Shown piece after piece: positions 13,271-23,363 of a stretch of DNA of 64,000 nt. Below the pieces are notes generated by a model. That model searched no databases. It had not been told where the DNA came from and saw only the letters and a program-made list of their open reading frames with translations. Source of the stretch: Sporodiniella umbellata (taxonomy: Eukaryota; Mucoromycota; Mucoromycetes; Mucorales; Rhizopodaceae); NCBI GenBank assembly GCA_025677835.1, contig JAIXMR010000033.1, positions 1-64,000 of the forward strand, given 5' to 3'. Every line of letters starts with the position of its first letter. Positions within the stretch are counted from its first letter, which is position 1. A program made the position numbers and the translations under genes.

Positions 13271-14208
13271 TTATTTTCTTTTGGCCTCTTCTGCCATTTC
13301 TTGATCTTTGATAAATGTTAGTATTAATAGCCTATTAAAAAAAGAAAGACTTTACTCATTTCTTGCATTTGCTTCATCATCTTTGGCATAAAGAGCATCA
13401 TCAAACCACTAACACCCATCATTAAAAACATTTTGTTTCCAAGGATACTCATCACATCAAATCCTTGTTGTTGCTAATAAACGTCAACATCAAGATATTT
13501 ATAATTTTTTTTTTTTTTTTTTTTGGTCTCTTATTTATACCACAAAATAATCTGCTTCGGCTCTAGCTGGAATCTCTAAAGGATAAGCAATTCGATTACC
13601 AAACTGATTCCAATCACGTCCTAAGCCAGTAAAGGCAGCCCAAATAGGTTCATCTTTTTTGACATCGATGCGAATCTTTTTTTTTAAAAAAAAAAAACAA
13701 AGGATAAATACCCTATTTTATGTGTATCTATTGTTGTCTTACTTTGGGAAATTCATACTTAATGCTTTGAATTTCTAGCAAGTAGGATCCAGGTTGAACA
13801 TCATAACTAAAAAAAAAAAAGAGGGAGAGATTACCCGTAAATCTTTATGGTTCTTTTTCTATCCAAAAGTCGAGGTTTACATTGTGAATTGACCGTTGGA
13901 ACGAACATGAGCCATGTGTTGAGCCCCATTTAAAGTCACTCGAGTTGTAATGGGATCGACGTTGGAAATATCTTTTTTTTTTCCGAGAATTGTTTAAAGG
14001 ATGAATAAAAATATGTAGTATTTACCTGGAATGATCACATTAGGTACAATTTTTCCTTCAAGATCAACCGCTTGGACTAAGACTGCAAACAGACTGAGAA
14101 AAAGACAAGACGTTTTGTTCAATAAAGAAAGAATTTAAGTGACGTTTTGCCTTTTTATTCATAACAAGCCTAATCTAACCTTCCCAAAAAGAAATAAAAC
14201 CAACGCAT
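13271..14208 (-). CDS. EMC7: ER membrane protein complex subunit 7 (EMC7)
   Basis: Lumenal/one-pass subunit of the EMC insertase, which places transmembrane segments and tail anchors in the ER. Seven short exons join with GT-AG borders. The protein begins with a signal peptide (MRWFYFFLGSLFAVLVQA), then a beta-sandwich domain (EGKIVPNVIIPD, THVRSNGQF-like stretch, VQPGSYLLEI, GRDWNQFGNRIAYPLEI). A C-terminal membrane helix with MFLMMGVSGLMMLFMPK is followed by a charged tail ending AEEAKRK. The last intron contains a perfect TACTAAC branch site. Convergent with the lipase gene (144 nt gap). Complete. Confidence 0.93.
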
Positions 14209-15480
14209 CGTATTTTGAGATGAAAGCAAACAAAAAAAAAAAAAAAAAAAAAAGGGCAGCGATTGAACAAAATTTAATCTGAATTTTATTTTAGTTGAGG
14301 TCCATCCTACTGTATTTGGCATTGGGCAATTCCCTTGGCCATAGTTGCCTTTATACAGTTTGATGACTTTTCATCGTGTTTTTTTTTTTGTGCTGTTGAG
14401 TAAATAGCAAGGCTCTTTGGTAACACAGTAAGTACGAAAGTTTATTTTTACATCCAAATCAAGTTGAGCCGTTTAAAAAGACTTTCTGATCAACATACTT
14501 TTTTCTGGATACAACAGCAAAAAGCAGTGAATTGCATAAATCTCTGCTGGCTTTTAAAACGAGAGAGATGAAGGTGAGTCTACAGGCACAAAGCCGAGGA
14601 TGCGCACAGCCACGGTTATACTCAGAGCAAGCGATGGGCGGCATTTTGTCAGGTTTGTATAAGATTATTCAATGGTGTATAGAAAAAGTAGTGCTCGATA
14701 TCCGTATGAAGAATAACAACAGACTCTACAAAGTATAAGCAATGGTAATCAAGAGAGAAAAGCAAATAGGTTCATGGGAGAATGGAGATACCCAAGGTTA
14801 TCTATGTAAATACTCATAGAACCATTCTATTTTCTGGTCAACAAGGTCAGTTTGAATTGTATAATCAAAGCGTTTTTCAAGTATTGATTTTGAAGCCAAC
14901 TGAATCACCCAAAAGAAAAAAAAAAAGGGGGAGGGGTTGTCTTGAGCTACATAAAACCACCTTGCATTAGGTGGAGAATAGATAGCACATGCATTTGTTA
15001 TTTTTCTTGTGATGTGTGGAACTCTGTAGAGTGAAAAAGTTTTATTGGGAGTTTCCTAATGCTTTTTTTAAGAAGGGGAGCAAAAATCGGTTCAAGGAGT
15101 TACGCAAGCCCTGCTTTAATGTTTCTGTTGGTGTCACCACCCAGTCTTGGTTTTTTCGAATTAGAAAGTTCTGTGCTTGGATGACGTTCAATAGAGTTAA
15201 CCCATGAACAGAAACGAATTTTTTTTTTTGGAGAGGAGTTTAGGTCAAAGCGAAATCTGTTCTTATCAAAAGTACTGCGTAATGTTTCATTCAAAATCAA
15301 CGATCGGCATCTTAACCAACGGATAAATCAACCTCTGACTGCGTCTGCAGAGAGGTGAGATACTTTCAACTTCTACATTGTTCGAATGGCTCCGATTGAA
15401 TTAGATAAAATAAGGCATTATGAGTAATCCGTTTATCGTTTTTTTTTTTTTTTTTTCTTATTCTTCTTTAAAAGAGAAAG
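14209..15480. promoter_or_regulatory. 1.27 kb divergent gap, EMC7 / GT8
   Basis: Holds the promoters of EMC7 (-) and the glycosyltransferase (+). A, T and short G-rich tracts are present, and a T run at about 15440-15456 lies just upstream of the GT8 ATG. Small frames at 14532-14738 and 15016-15207 show no recognisable domain and were not called as genes. Confidence 0.45.
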
Positions 15481-16368
15481 ATGGTAACTCAATTTAAGGC
15501 AGCATGGGCTATTGTATTGACGAGCTCAAACAACTATATCAAAGGTGTGATTACTATGAAGCAGGCATTAGAAAATCAGCAAAGTCAATACCCTTTGTTG
15601 ATTCTGTACACAAGCCAAGTGAAGTCCGAGATAGTGAAAGTGTTGGAGAGCATAGGCTGTTTGACAAAGAAGATAGAATCGATTCGACCTCAGGGCAAGG
15701 TGAACTATACGGCCCAAAGGTTTGTAGATACCTGGACCAAGCTAGCAGTATGGAATGAAACCGAGTATGACCGACTGGTGATGTTGGATGCCGATATGCT
15801 GCCTACACAGAATATGGATGAATTGATGAGGCTGGTGCTTCCCCAGGGCTGGATTGCGGCCTCTTTTGCGTGTACTTGTAATCCCCAAAAGATAGCGCAC
15901 TACCCACCGCATTGGACGCCTGAATCGTGTGCCTACACCGGTCGTGACACGCACCTACCGCCGATGGTCACAGCCGCGCACAACTACTTTAATAGTGGCC
16001 TGATCGTACTCCGGCCAGAGCAAGCGCTGTTCAAGTCGATGGTAGATCAACTGAATGCAGTGGAAGACCTGAACCAATATCCTTTTCCAGACCAAGATTT
16101 TCTAAACCAAGTCTTTCAGGGTCGCTGGGAACCCATCTCTTATGGCTATAACGCGCTCAAAACCTTACCCTGGGCTCATCCCGAGATGTGGAGCCTTGAA
16201 CATGTCAAGAACATTCATTATATTCTAAACAAACCTTGGGATATGCTCGATCATCAGGAATTATCCGATCTTGAACTTCATTATCTGCCTCTGTACGAGC
16301 TCTGGGGAAAGCATTACTCCGAATCAAATCATCGGGTCGATCTCAAAAGGCTTGACGCCCTTTTCTAA
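15481..16368 (+). CDS. GT8 family glycosyltransferase (galactinol synthase/glycogenin-like)
   Basis: Intronless 295-residue protein, unusual among intron-rich neighbours. It follows the GT8 pattern: AAWAIVLTSSNNYIKGV at the N terminus, KLAVWNETEYDRLVMLDADM with the metal-binding DxD (Asp-Ala-Asp, about residues 103-105), FNSGLIVLRP, and FPDQDFLN ahead of the C-terminal H-rich region (NIHYILNKPWD). These are the UDP-sugar and Mn2+ contacts of retaining GT8 enzymes. No signal peptide or membrane helix is visible, so it is probably cytosolic. Donor and acceptor cannot be assigned; UDP-galactose or UDP-glucose transfer is the family expectation. Confidence 0.88.
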   Translation: MVTQFKAAWAIVLTSSNNYIKGVITMKQALENQQSQYPLLILYTSQVKSEIVKVLESIGCLTKKIESIRPQGKVNYTAQRFVDTWTKLAVWNETEYDRLVMLDADMLPTQNMDELMRLVLPQGWIAASFACTCNPQKIAHYPPHWTPESCAYTGRDTHLPPMVTAAHNYFNSGLIVLRPEQALFKSMVDQLNAVEDLNQYPFPDQDFLNQVFQGRWEPISYGYNALKTLPWAHPEMWSLEHVKNIHYILNKPWDMLDHQELSDLELHYLPLYELWGKHYSESNHRVDLKRLDALF

Positions 16369-16659
16369 GCCATCCACTTTCAATACAAACGCTTTCTTTT
16401 AATAAACCTATACAAATGACGATACAAACCTCGCTTGAGCATATTAGCGGTGTATATAAAAAAAAAAAAAAAAAAACAACAACAAAAGGGGTTACGGTGA
16501 ATCCAGTGACCGTGCATTTTTCCGAAATGGTTTACCCAGCACTTGGATAGTCTCGAGTGATCTTGTCAAAAAAAAAAAAAAAAAAAAAAAATTGTGTGCG
16601 TGTAGTGTCCCTTTCATTTTTTTTTTTTTTTTTTTTTTTAGTAGTATTTTTTTCGAACG

Positions 16660-17823
16660 ATGATCCGTTTAGGTTATTTGCCTAGACTTCGATTCCAAGC
16701 CTGTTGGGTACATACAGCCTATCGACCCTTAGCGTTTTATAGGTTAGCCAAGTTGAGTCGTATGCGTACGATGGAACTTCAAGAAGAGATTCGACATGGG
16801 ATGAGTCAGCGTGGGGTATTGGGCAGGATCTACCTGGCGGACAGAACAGGGATCGGTGGAATCAACTGTCAATTGTCTGTTCCCTTGACTCAGTTGGGTT
16901 CTGTTCAAGCATTTTTCAAGAATTTAGAAAACGATCTGGGACCGATCGAATACACCCAAGGCATGCACGATACTTCTTTACCTACTTTTCAAAAGCTTCG
17001 AGTGTTGACCAAGAGAAACGTAAATAGTGAATGATTAGGATAGACAACCCACTCTTTTATCTGCATCTAGTTGGTGGCCTTAAGGGAAGATCAGATGGTT
17101 GAGGTAGCCGACCTTATACCGGAGTCGCTTACACCTCAGCAGTGGCATGAAGAACTCGAGGAGAAAGGCAAAGAGGCATTCCTCTTGGATATGAGAAACC
17201 ATTACGAATAGTAAGCATTTGAAAGACTTTCATCCCCTCTAAAAAGGTTCACCCTCCAAAGTACCCTAGGTCACTTTGACCACGCAATCAAGATGAACGT
17301 AGCTACGTTTCGAGACGGTATCAGTCTACTGGACAGTTTGGTAGAGCAACAGCCCAAGGAAAAGGATATTTACATGTACTGTACAGGTGGGATTCGATGC
17401 TCTATCGCGGGACCTTATTTAAAACAAAAGGGCTTTCAACATGTCAAGATGGTAAAAGAATCAATAGGGGTTTCTTTTGTTTAATTAGTTTGGGATTAGC
17501 TCAAGGGTGGTATTTCAGCCTATGGTCATTACGTCCGAGAGCAAGGGCAGGTTTCTTTATTCAAAGGTCAGAACTATGTATTTGACGATAGAAAGACAGA
17601 GCGTATTACGAACGATGTGTTGACACGGTGTTACCAATGTGGGTCTGCCTGCGATCATGTGACGAACTGTAAGAACCACCACTGTCACTTGCTATTCACC
17701 CAGTGTGACGCATGTCGATCCCGTGCTGGCACCTGTAGCGCTCATTGTCAGGATGTTGTGGAGGGGAAAGATGTGTATCGCCACGACTACGACTACCATC
17801 AGCAAGTAGGCGGGATCGCCTAA
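16660..17823 (+). CDS. Rhodanese-domain TrhO/TSTD2-like protein
   Basis: Similar to UPF0176/TrhO, which in bacteria hydroxylates uridine 34 of tRNA; TSTD2 is the animal relative. Four exons can be joined, the first 16660-17019 and the second from 17071. Order of parts: an N-terminal acylphosphatase-like domain (LADRTGIGGINCQLSVP), the linker TFQKLRVLTKRN, a rhodanese domain (LLDMRNHYEYTLGHFDHAI), the catalytic loop YCTGGIRC and LKGGISAYG. A Cys/His-rich zinc-type tail follows (CYQCGSACDH, CDACRSRAGTCSAHC). The N terminus is basic and could be a mitochondrial presequence. All key cysteines are present. Function in tRNA is inferred from the bacterial family. Confidence 0.88.
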
Positions 17824-17969
17824 GAGAATCATCAGATTTTTACCTCCCCATGTAACACAGCCTTTTGATTGGCTATAGAAATCAAATAAAAAACAACAGC
17901 CAACACTCGCCCTATTTTTTTTTTGTTTTCTTTATAAAAAAAAAAAAAAAAAACTTTTTCCCTACCCAA

Positions 17970-18515
17970 ATGATTACCACCCAATTTACGCCCCGCGTTG
18001 GTTTAAAGAGGGATGTTTCCTATCATCGATACAAAGTGGATCCTTGTCAGTGGAAGTCAGAGGAAGAGGATGTGAACCAAGCCATGCCCAAGATGCCCAA
18101 AGATCGCTTTATCGAACTTGCCCAGGCGGCGCTGGAGCAGGCCAAAAGAGAAGAGGAAGAGAAAGGGCTCTGGCATGAACTGGTAGAGACTTTGATTCAA
18201 CACAGTGGGGCGCCCAAGGTAGCCGATGTGATTTTGGAGCAATTTCATAGCCAGGATGTCATTGAGCGACTAGCAGAAGATCACTTTATTCAACAGACTC
18301 AGCATCCACCGGGCCGTCCACAACCCAACACTCTCAAAGAACCTCATCAACAAAACTTGCATACCCCACACACTCCTCCCTCTTCTATACATATTCTCGT
18401 CATCTCAGACTATCTCTGGCGTTTCTTTCGCTTCTTACTTCTCTCCAGTCTCGTTGGCTTGGTCTATCATTTTATGTGCGCTGATCCAGTCTATCATCAA
18501 TCGCTTTTACCCTAA
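17970..18515 (+). CDS. Unknown protein with C-terminal membrane segment
   Basis: Single-exon frame of about 181 residues from the ATG at 17970, 146 nt after the TrhO-like gene on the same strand. I do not recognise the family. The first 120 residues are charged and helical with an acidic/Glu-rich patch (EQAKREEEEKGLW). A Pro/His-rich linker follows, then one hydrophobic segment (FFRFLLLSSLVGLVYHF) close to the C terminus, so the protein could be tail-anchored. Upstream in-frame codons run through a poly-T/poly-A stretch and are probably not translated. Codon use and length favour a real gene. Confidence 0.5.
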   Translation: MITTQFTPRVGLKRDVSYHRYKVDPCQWKSEEEDVNQAMPKMPKDRFIELAQAALEQAKREEEEKGLWHELVETLIQHSGAPKVADVILEQFHSQDVIERLAEDHFIQQTQHPPGRPQPNTLKEPHQQNLHTPHTPPSSIHILVISDYLWRFFRFLLLSSLVGLVYHFMCADPVYHQSLLP

Positions 18516-18965
18516 CCCCTCTGTATTATAATAAAATCCTATTCCCGATTCATCTCACGGCGGAATATCAAAAGAAAAAAAAAAAAAGCTTAAAGTACCT
18601 TCTGGATTAAGAATAGTTCCCGAACAGAGGGAAATTCCTCTATTTTTTTTTTTTTTTTTGGAAACAGCCCTAATACACAATGATTTCACCAACACAACGT
18701 GACTTTGCTTGAGAAAGATCTGCACAACCTAAAGAAAGCTCAGAAAAGAACAGCCACTGGAAAGAGATCCGTTTCAGGCGTCTTTTGTTTCGATCTGGCT
18801 CAAAGTGACTTTGACAGCTACATCTTTCAAAAACACACTGAACGTCGTTCAAAAGACTTGTTTGGCGTACAGGATAAATCAAAGTTGTACTACAACGCTT
18901 TTTTTTTTTTTTTTTTTTTTCTTTAAAAAAAAAAGATCTATAATAGAGGTAATAATCAAGGTAAA
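18516..18965. other. Convergent intergenic gap
   Basis: 3' flanks of the unknown plus-strand gene and of Rab6 copy 1. A T run of about 16 sits near 18643 and a longer T run at 18899-18920. A 75-codon plus-strand frame at 18699-18926 ends in the T run and shows no known domain. Confidence 0.45.
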
Positions 18966-19983
<1,018 letters not shown>

Positions 19984-20113
19984 ATCAAAAAGAGAATAAG
20001 AATAAGAATAAGAATAATAAAAAAAAAAAAGAGAGAGTTTTTATTTTTATTTCTTTTTATTATTATTTTAAAAGGAAGGATCGGAGAATCAACGAGAGAG
20101 TCTGTCTGGCTTC

Positions 20114-20830
20114 CTAAGCAGATTGAGCCCTATGGACATGAACCGATTGATATTTTTGAATAAAAGGATATTCTAACAATTCAGCGTAGGTGTGTCTTTT
20201 CATCGGGTCTTTCTAAAGACCGGCAGCTACAAATCCACAGGCTTCGGGCGAGAAAGAGGGGGTGGGCAAAGCAAGCGGTGCATCATCGATAATGGCCTTG
20301 GGTTGAGCAAACATCGTGGTCGTGTGTATAGAGATAATGACCTACGGCAATCTCTACAAGCGAAACACACCCAAACATCAGAATACGTGTTGGCAGCCTT
20401 GATACGCTCAGGCTAATCATAGACACAAGGGATTGAATACGCCTTGATCTCACTTACTGCTCTGACAGCCAAGATTGGTTTTCGCTAACGATTTCTCCAA
20501 GTAACCCAAAATCACAGAGTTTGACTTTACCTTGTCGATTGGCAAGTACGTTGGTAGGCTTGATATCTGGTCATAACAATACGTGTGGATAAGAAAAAGC
20601 TTGTGTTTTTTTTTTTTTTTTTTTTTCTACCTCGATGACAGTTCGTCTTTGAGAAACTTTAGGCCTTCCACCCTCTATAAATAACGAACAAAATCATTGA
20701 CCAGATTAGGTCTTGGTGGCTGTAAAGGAACAGTGCGACTCATAGGAGGTAATACTGAACGACCGGGTATTCTGGCCGCGAAAGGTCGAGGAGGCATAGG
20801 CCTTTCGTTGGGTGTGGTGATCTCTGGTTT
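20114..20830 (-). pseudogene. Decayed MAP kinase kinase (Pbs2/Wis1-like)
   Basis: Remnant of a MAPKK of the osmostress (Pbs2/Wis1) type. Reading on the minus strand, recognisable blocks appear in order but in shifting frames: a Pro-rich linker (MPPRPFAARIPGR), VEGLKFLKDEL, HRD split by an intron then IKPTNVLANRQGKVKLCDFG, AKTNLGCQS, PERIKAANTYSDV, SLVEIAVGHY, AIIDDAPLALP and FSPEACGFVAAGL. The last block is followed by an in-frame TAG (20213-20215), then KDPMKRHTYAELLEYPFI. The ATP-binding N-lobe is missing, the A-P-E loop has lost residues, and frame breaks occur before HRD, before AKTN and after SDV. It sits between PHO80 copy 1 and Rab6 copy 1. Confidence 0.85.
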
Positions 20831-20920
20831 ATTTTAAAGAAAAAAAAAAAAAAAAAAAAAAGGTATTTTCTAGTTCCGCATGGATTGGACCTACGCTTTT
20901 ATTTCAACGCGTGTAGGATT

Positions 20921-21643
20921 TTATGATTCGTCTTGAGGGGACATGAAACCTAGCTTTTTAGGTCTTTGGTAAGGATGATAATGCGGACGGAGGTGAGTAT
21001 GAGGTGGAGTGAGGGGTAAGTGAATCCTGGGTGTTTTATGAAGAGATGCAAGCGATGAATGGGTGGATGCCACGGTGGTTTGGCGTGAATGCGGTAGTTC
21101 GGGAAGGTGCGAGTGGGACAAGAGCTGGTCTGCGTAAGCCTGAAGATCGTTTAGGGTGACGTGCAGTCGAAAGTCTAGCAAAAACAAGAATTGGGTCTCG
21201 AGCTGGTTGAGTTCTTGAAGTGGAAGGCCACCTACTTTGGCGTAACGACTGTTGGAATAGAACACATCTGAAGTAAACTTGGCTGCCACCACCACACTAT
21301 GCTGTCTTTAGTACGCACCCTGCTTTCGGTAGGTATTTTACCTGGTAATTAGCAGTCGATGGACGTTGTAGGCATTCAAGTAAAAGTGAGGATCGAGCTC
21401 TGTGAAGCGGTCAAAATAGATCAAAATAGACAAAAGAGCTTCATTCTCAAAGGGGACAAAGCGATGAATTCGGGTCAAATAAGCCAGAATGGCTATGTTG
21501 GGTATCGTTTTCGAATGAAAATGGGTGACTCGATCGCTGGGTATGCTTCGATTGGACTTGAGAATGGCTTCTAATAGATCGGATACCATCTTGATGAGCT
21601 GGTCTGTTGGATAACTCGCAATATCCATCCTAGGTGAAATCAT
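20921..21643 (-). CDS. PHO80-like cyclin, copy 1
   Basis: Regulatory cyclin partner of a Pho85/CDK5-type kinase in phosphate or nutrient signalling. Two exons are joined across an intron with a GTACTAA branch site (donor after CTA-ATT-ACC-AG). The cyclin box shows FHSKTIPNIAILAYLTRI, LLSILIYFDRF, NAYNVHRLLIT, AAKFTSDVFYSNSRYAKVGG and LNQLETQFLFLLDF, the standard PHO80 order. The C-terminal 80 residues are His/Pro/Ser-rich and probably disordered. The start at 21643 is the first ATG; a second ATG six codons on is also possible. Paralogue of the gene at 29155-29989. Confidence 0.93.
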
Positions 21644-21724
21644 TCTTTTTTATAAACACTTTCTTTGGCACATAAAGAAAACAAGAGCAAGAAAAATAAA
21701 ATCCATTAAAAATCAGAGACTATT

Positions 21725-21759
<35 letters not shown>

Positions 21760-22474
21760 CACACACAATAACAAAAGGCCAATCAATGCCAATCAATGCA
21801 CACACGCGGAGCATGTCAGATTTTTCAAAGGCATGGCGCTCATTTAAGCTATCCAAAAAAAAAAAAAAAAAAATTTTTTTCTTCTCACTTGTTTCACTTT
21901 GAATCCCTACGCTATTGACCCTTGTCTCCAGCCATTTCTTTCTCACCCTTCTGTCTTTTCTCAAGTCTGGCTAAAGTCTCTTGGATTTCAACACAGAACA
22001 AGACAAAAACAGAGGAAGAAATGACGTACATACCATAAAAGGAAATGAGGGAAGAAATTCGACACCCTCCATTGATTGCATCTGACCAATCAAAAAAAGG
22101 CAACACAGACACATAAAAAGAAACTTTTGCATTTATCAATCCAATCATAAGCCTCTCTCTCTCTCTCTCTTTTGAAGAACCCTACACTCTACTCAAACTA
22201 ACGCTAGAAGAAAACCAAAGGGGAAAAAAAAAAAAAAGGGGGTGGGGGAAGAAGAGGACTGAAAAAGTCCCGCCAATGTTTTAGAACAAAGCTCTTGTTT
22301 CTACTCTTTCTCCTCTTTCTAATACAGGGCCGTACTACAACGGGCTGAGATCACACGCACTGGATGAGACCATCACGGAGTTAAAAGCACGCGTAAAGTT
22401 CTCTTTTTCCCTCAAATAAAACTAATAAGCAGCTTTGTACAAAAAAAAAAAAAAGAGAGAGAGCGCGCGCGCGT
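21644..22474. other. Intergenic region with microsatellites
   Basis: Contains an (AAT)n repeat at about 21726-21755, a CT repeat near 22152, a GA/GC repeat at 22457-22474 and A/T homopolymers. Minus-strand codons around 21912-21985 read EIQETLARLEKRQKGEKE and look like a coding exon, but I could not join them to a credible 5' part. No gene is called. Confidence 0.4.
21726..21755. repeat. (AAT)n trinucleotide microsatellite
   Basis: About ten AAT/ATA units in tandem upstream of PHO80 copy 1. Confidence 0.85.
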
Positions 22475-22723
22475 TTATTGAAGATAAGAATGCAAGAGCT
22501 GTTGTCCGTACAGTTTGGTTTGGTTGACCAAATGCATTAGATGGGCGTGCTTTTGGTTAGCACGGTTGATATAATCTAACGTCAGGTCCATGTGTGATAT
22601 GCTTTTCGGTAGACTGGCCTGCAAAAGATCCACTGCAGTTGTGCCATCTCCGTTATGTGTTAATGTATGGTGACCAATTAGTTCTGATAGAGTCACATTA
22701 ATGCAATTGTCACCTTGGCTCAT
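22475..22723 (-). CDS. Small hypothetical protein, 82 residues
   Basis: Single uninterrupted frame of 82 codons with no homopolymer content, ATG at 22723. I do not recognise the family. The sequence is mildly helical (SHMDLTLDYINRANQKH, HLVNQTKLYGQQLLHSYL), has no membrane segment or signal peptide and ends in an amphipathic helix, which would suit a small complex subunit. It is separated from OST5 by 124 nt on the same strand. Called for length, clean composition and position between real genes. Confidence 0.4.
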   Translation of the reverse strand: MSQGDNCINVTLSELIGHHTLTHNGDGTTAVDLLQASLPKSISHMDLTLDYINRANQKHAHLMHLVNQTKLYGQQLLHSYLQ

Positions 22724-22847
22724 TCTTTTGGGATCAAAGAAAGAAAAAGAAAAAAAAAAAAATTAACAAGAGAAGTCTAAACAACAACAACAACAACAAA
22801 AAAAGAAGGTCACGACGTCCTTTTGTTTTATTTATTTTTTTTTTCAT

Positions 22848-23288
22848 CTAAACATAAACACCTGCAGCATTCGAGGCAAAGATGGCACCAAAGCCTAAAA
22901 GCGCTGATGCAAGAATGGCTGTTTGAAGTTGTTTCAAGATGGCTGTGTTCTTCTCTTGACTGTACCCAAAAAAAAAAAAAAAAAGGTTAAATAAAAATAA
23001 AAAAAATAAAAAACATAGAGAAAAACGGACTTTACATCATAAAGTTACCGGCTGCAAACAGCCCAACGGATAAAGTAGCATAAGCAGCTAAAAAGTAAAG
23101 CGAACGTGGGATAGGGGCACTAATAGGCGTTCCAGACATCCATTCTTCCTATGGTTTTCAAAGAGGACAAGAAAAAAAAAAAAAAAAAAAAAAAAACCAG
23201 AGAGAAGAAACCCATCTTAATTTCACAATCGCTCATCTTTTGTTTTTGTTTTTTTTTTTTGGGTTCATCTTACTAATGCTGTGTTCAT
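22848..23288 (-). CDS. OST5: Oligosaccharyltransferase subunit OST5/TMEM258
   Basis: Small two-helix subunit of the ER oligosaccharyltransferase. Three exons: the first carries only MNTAL (ATG at 23288). The second encodes EEWMSGTPISAPIPRSLYF and the first membrane helix. The third, after a poly-A-rich intron, encodes the second helix and ends IFASNAAGVYV, the conserved C terminus of the family (yeast Ost5 ends in a similar FASN...GVYV). Length of about 80 residues is typical. The introns are longer than the exons and full of A and T tracts. Confidence 0.9.
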
Positions 23289-23363
23289 TTCAATAAACAA
23301 GTAAAAAAAAAAAAAAAACTAGAAAGAAAATAAATGAGAGCGCGCGTTTAAATAATTATTTAT

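Noticed and set aside
14532..14970. Short plus-strand frames between EMC7 and GT8
   Set aside because: Low length, no domain and no credible splicing to the GT8 gene, which is complete without them.
18699..18926. Plus-strand frame before the Rab6 3' end
   Set aside because: Ends in a T run, no domain and no transcript context; the opposite strand frame is equally weak.
20192..20416. Plus-strand frame of 74 codons
   Set aside because: Antisense shadow of the MAPKK relic.
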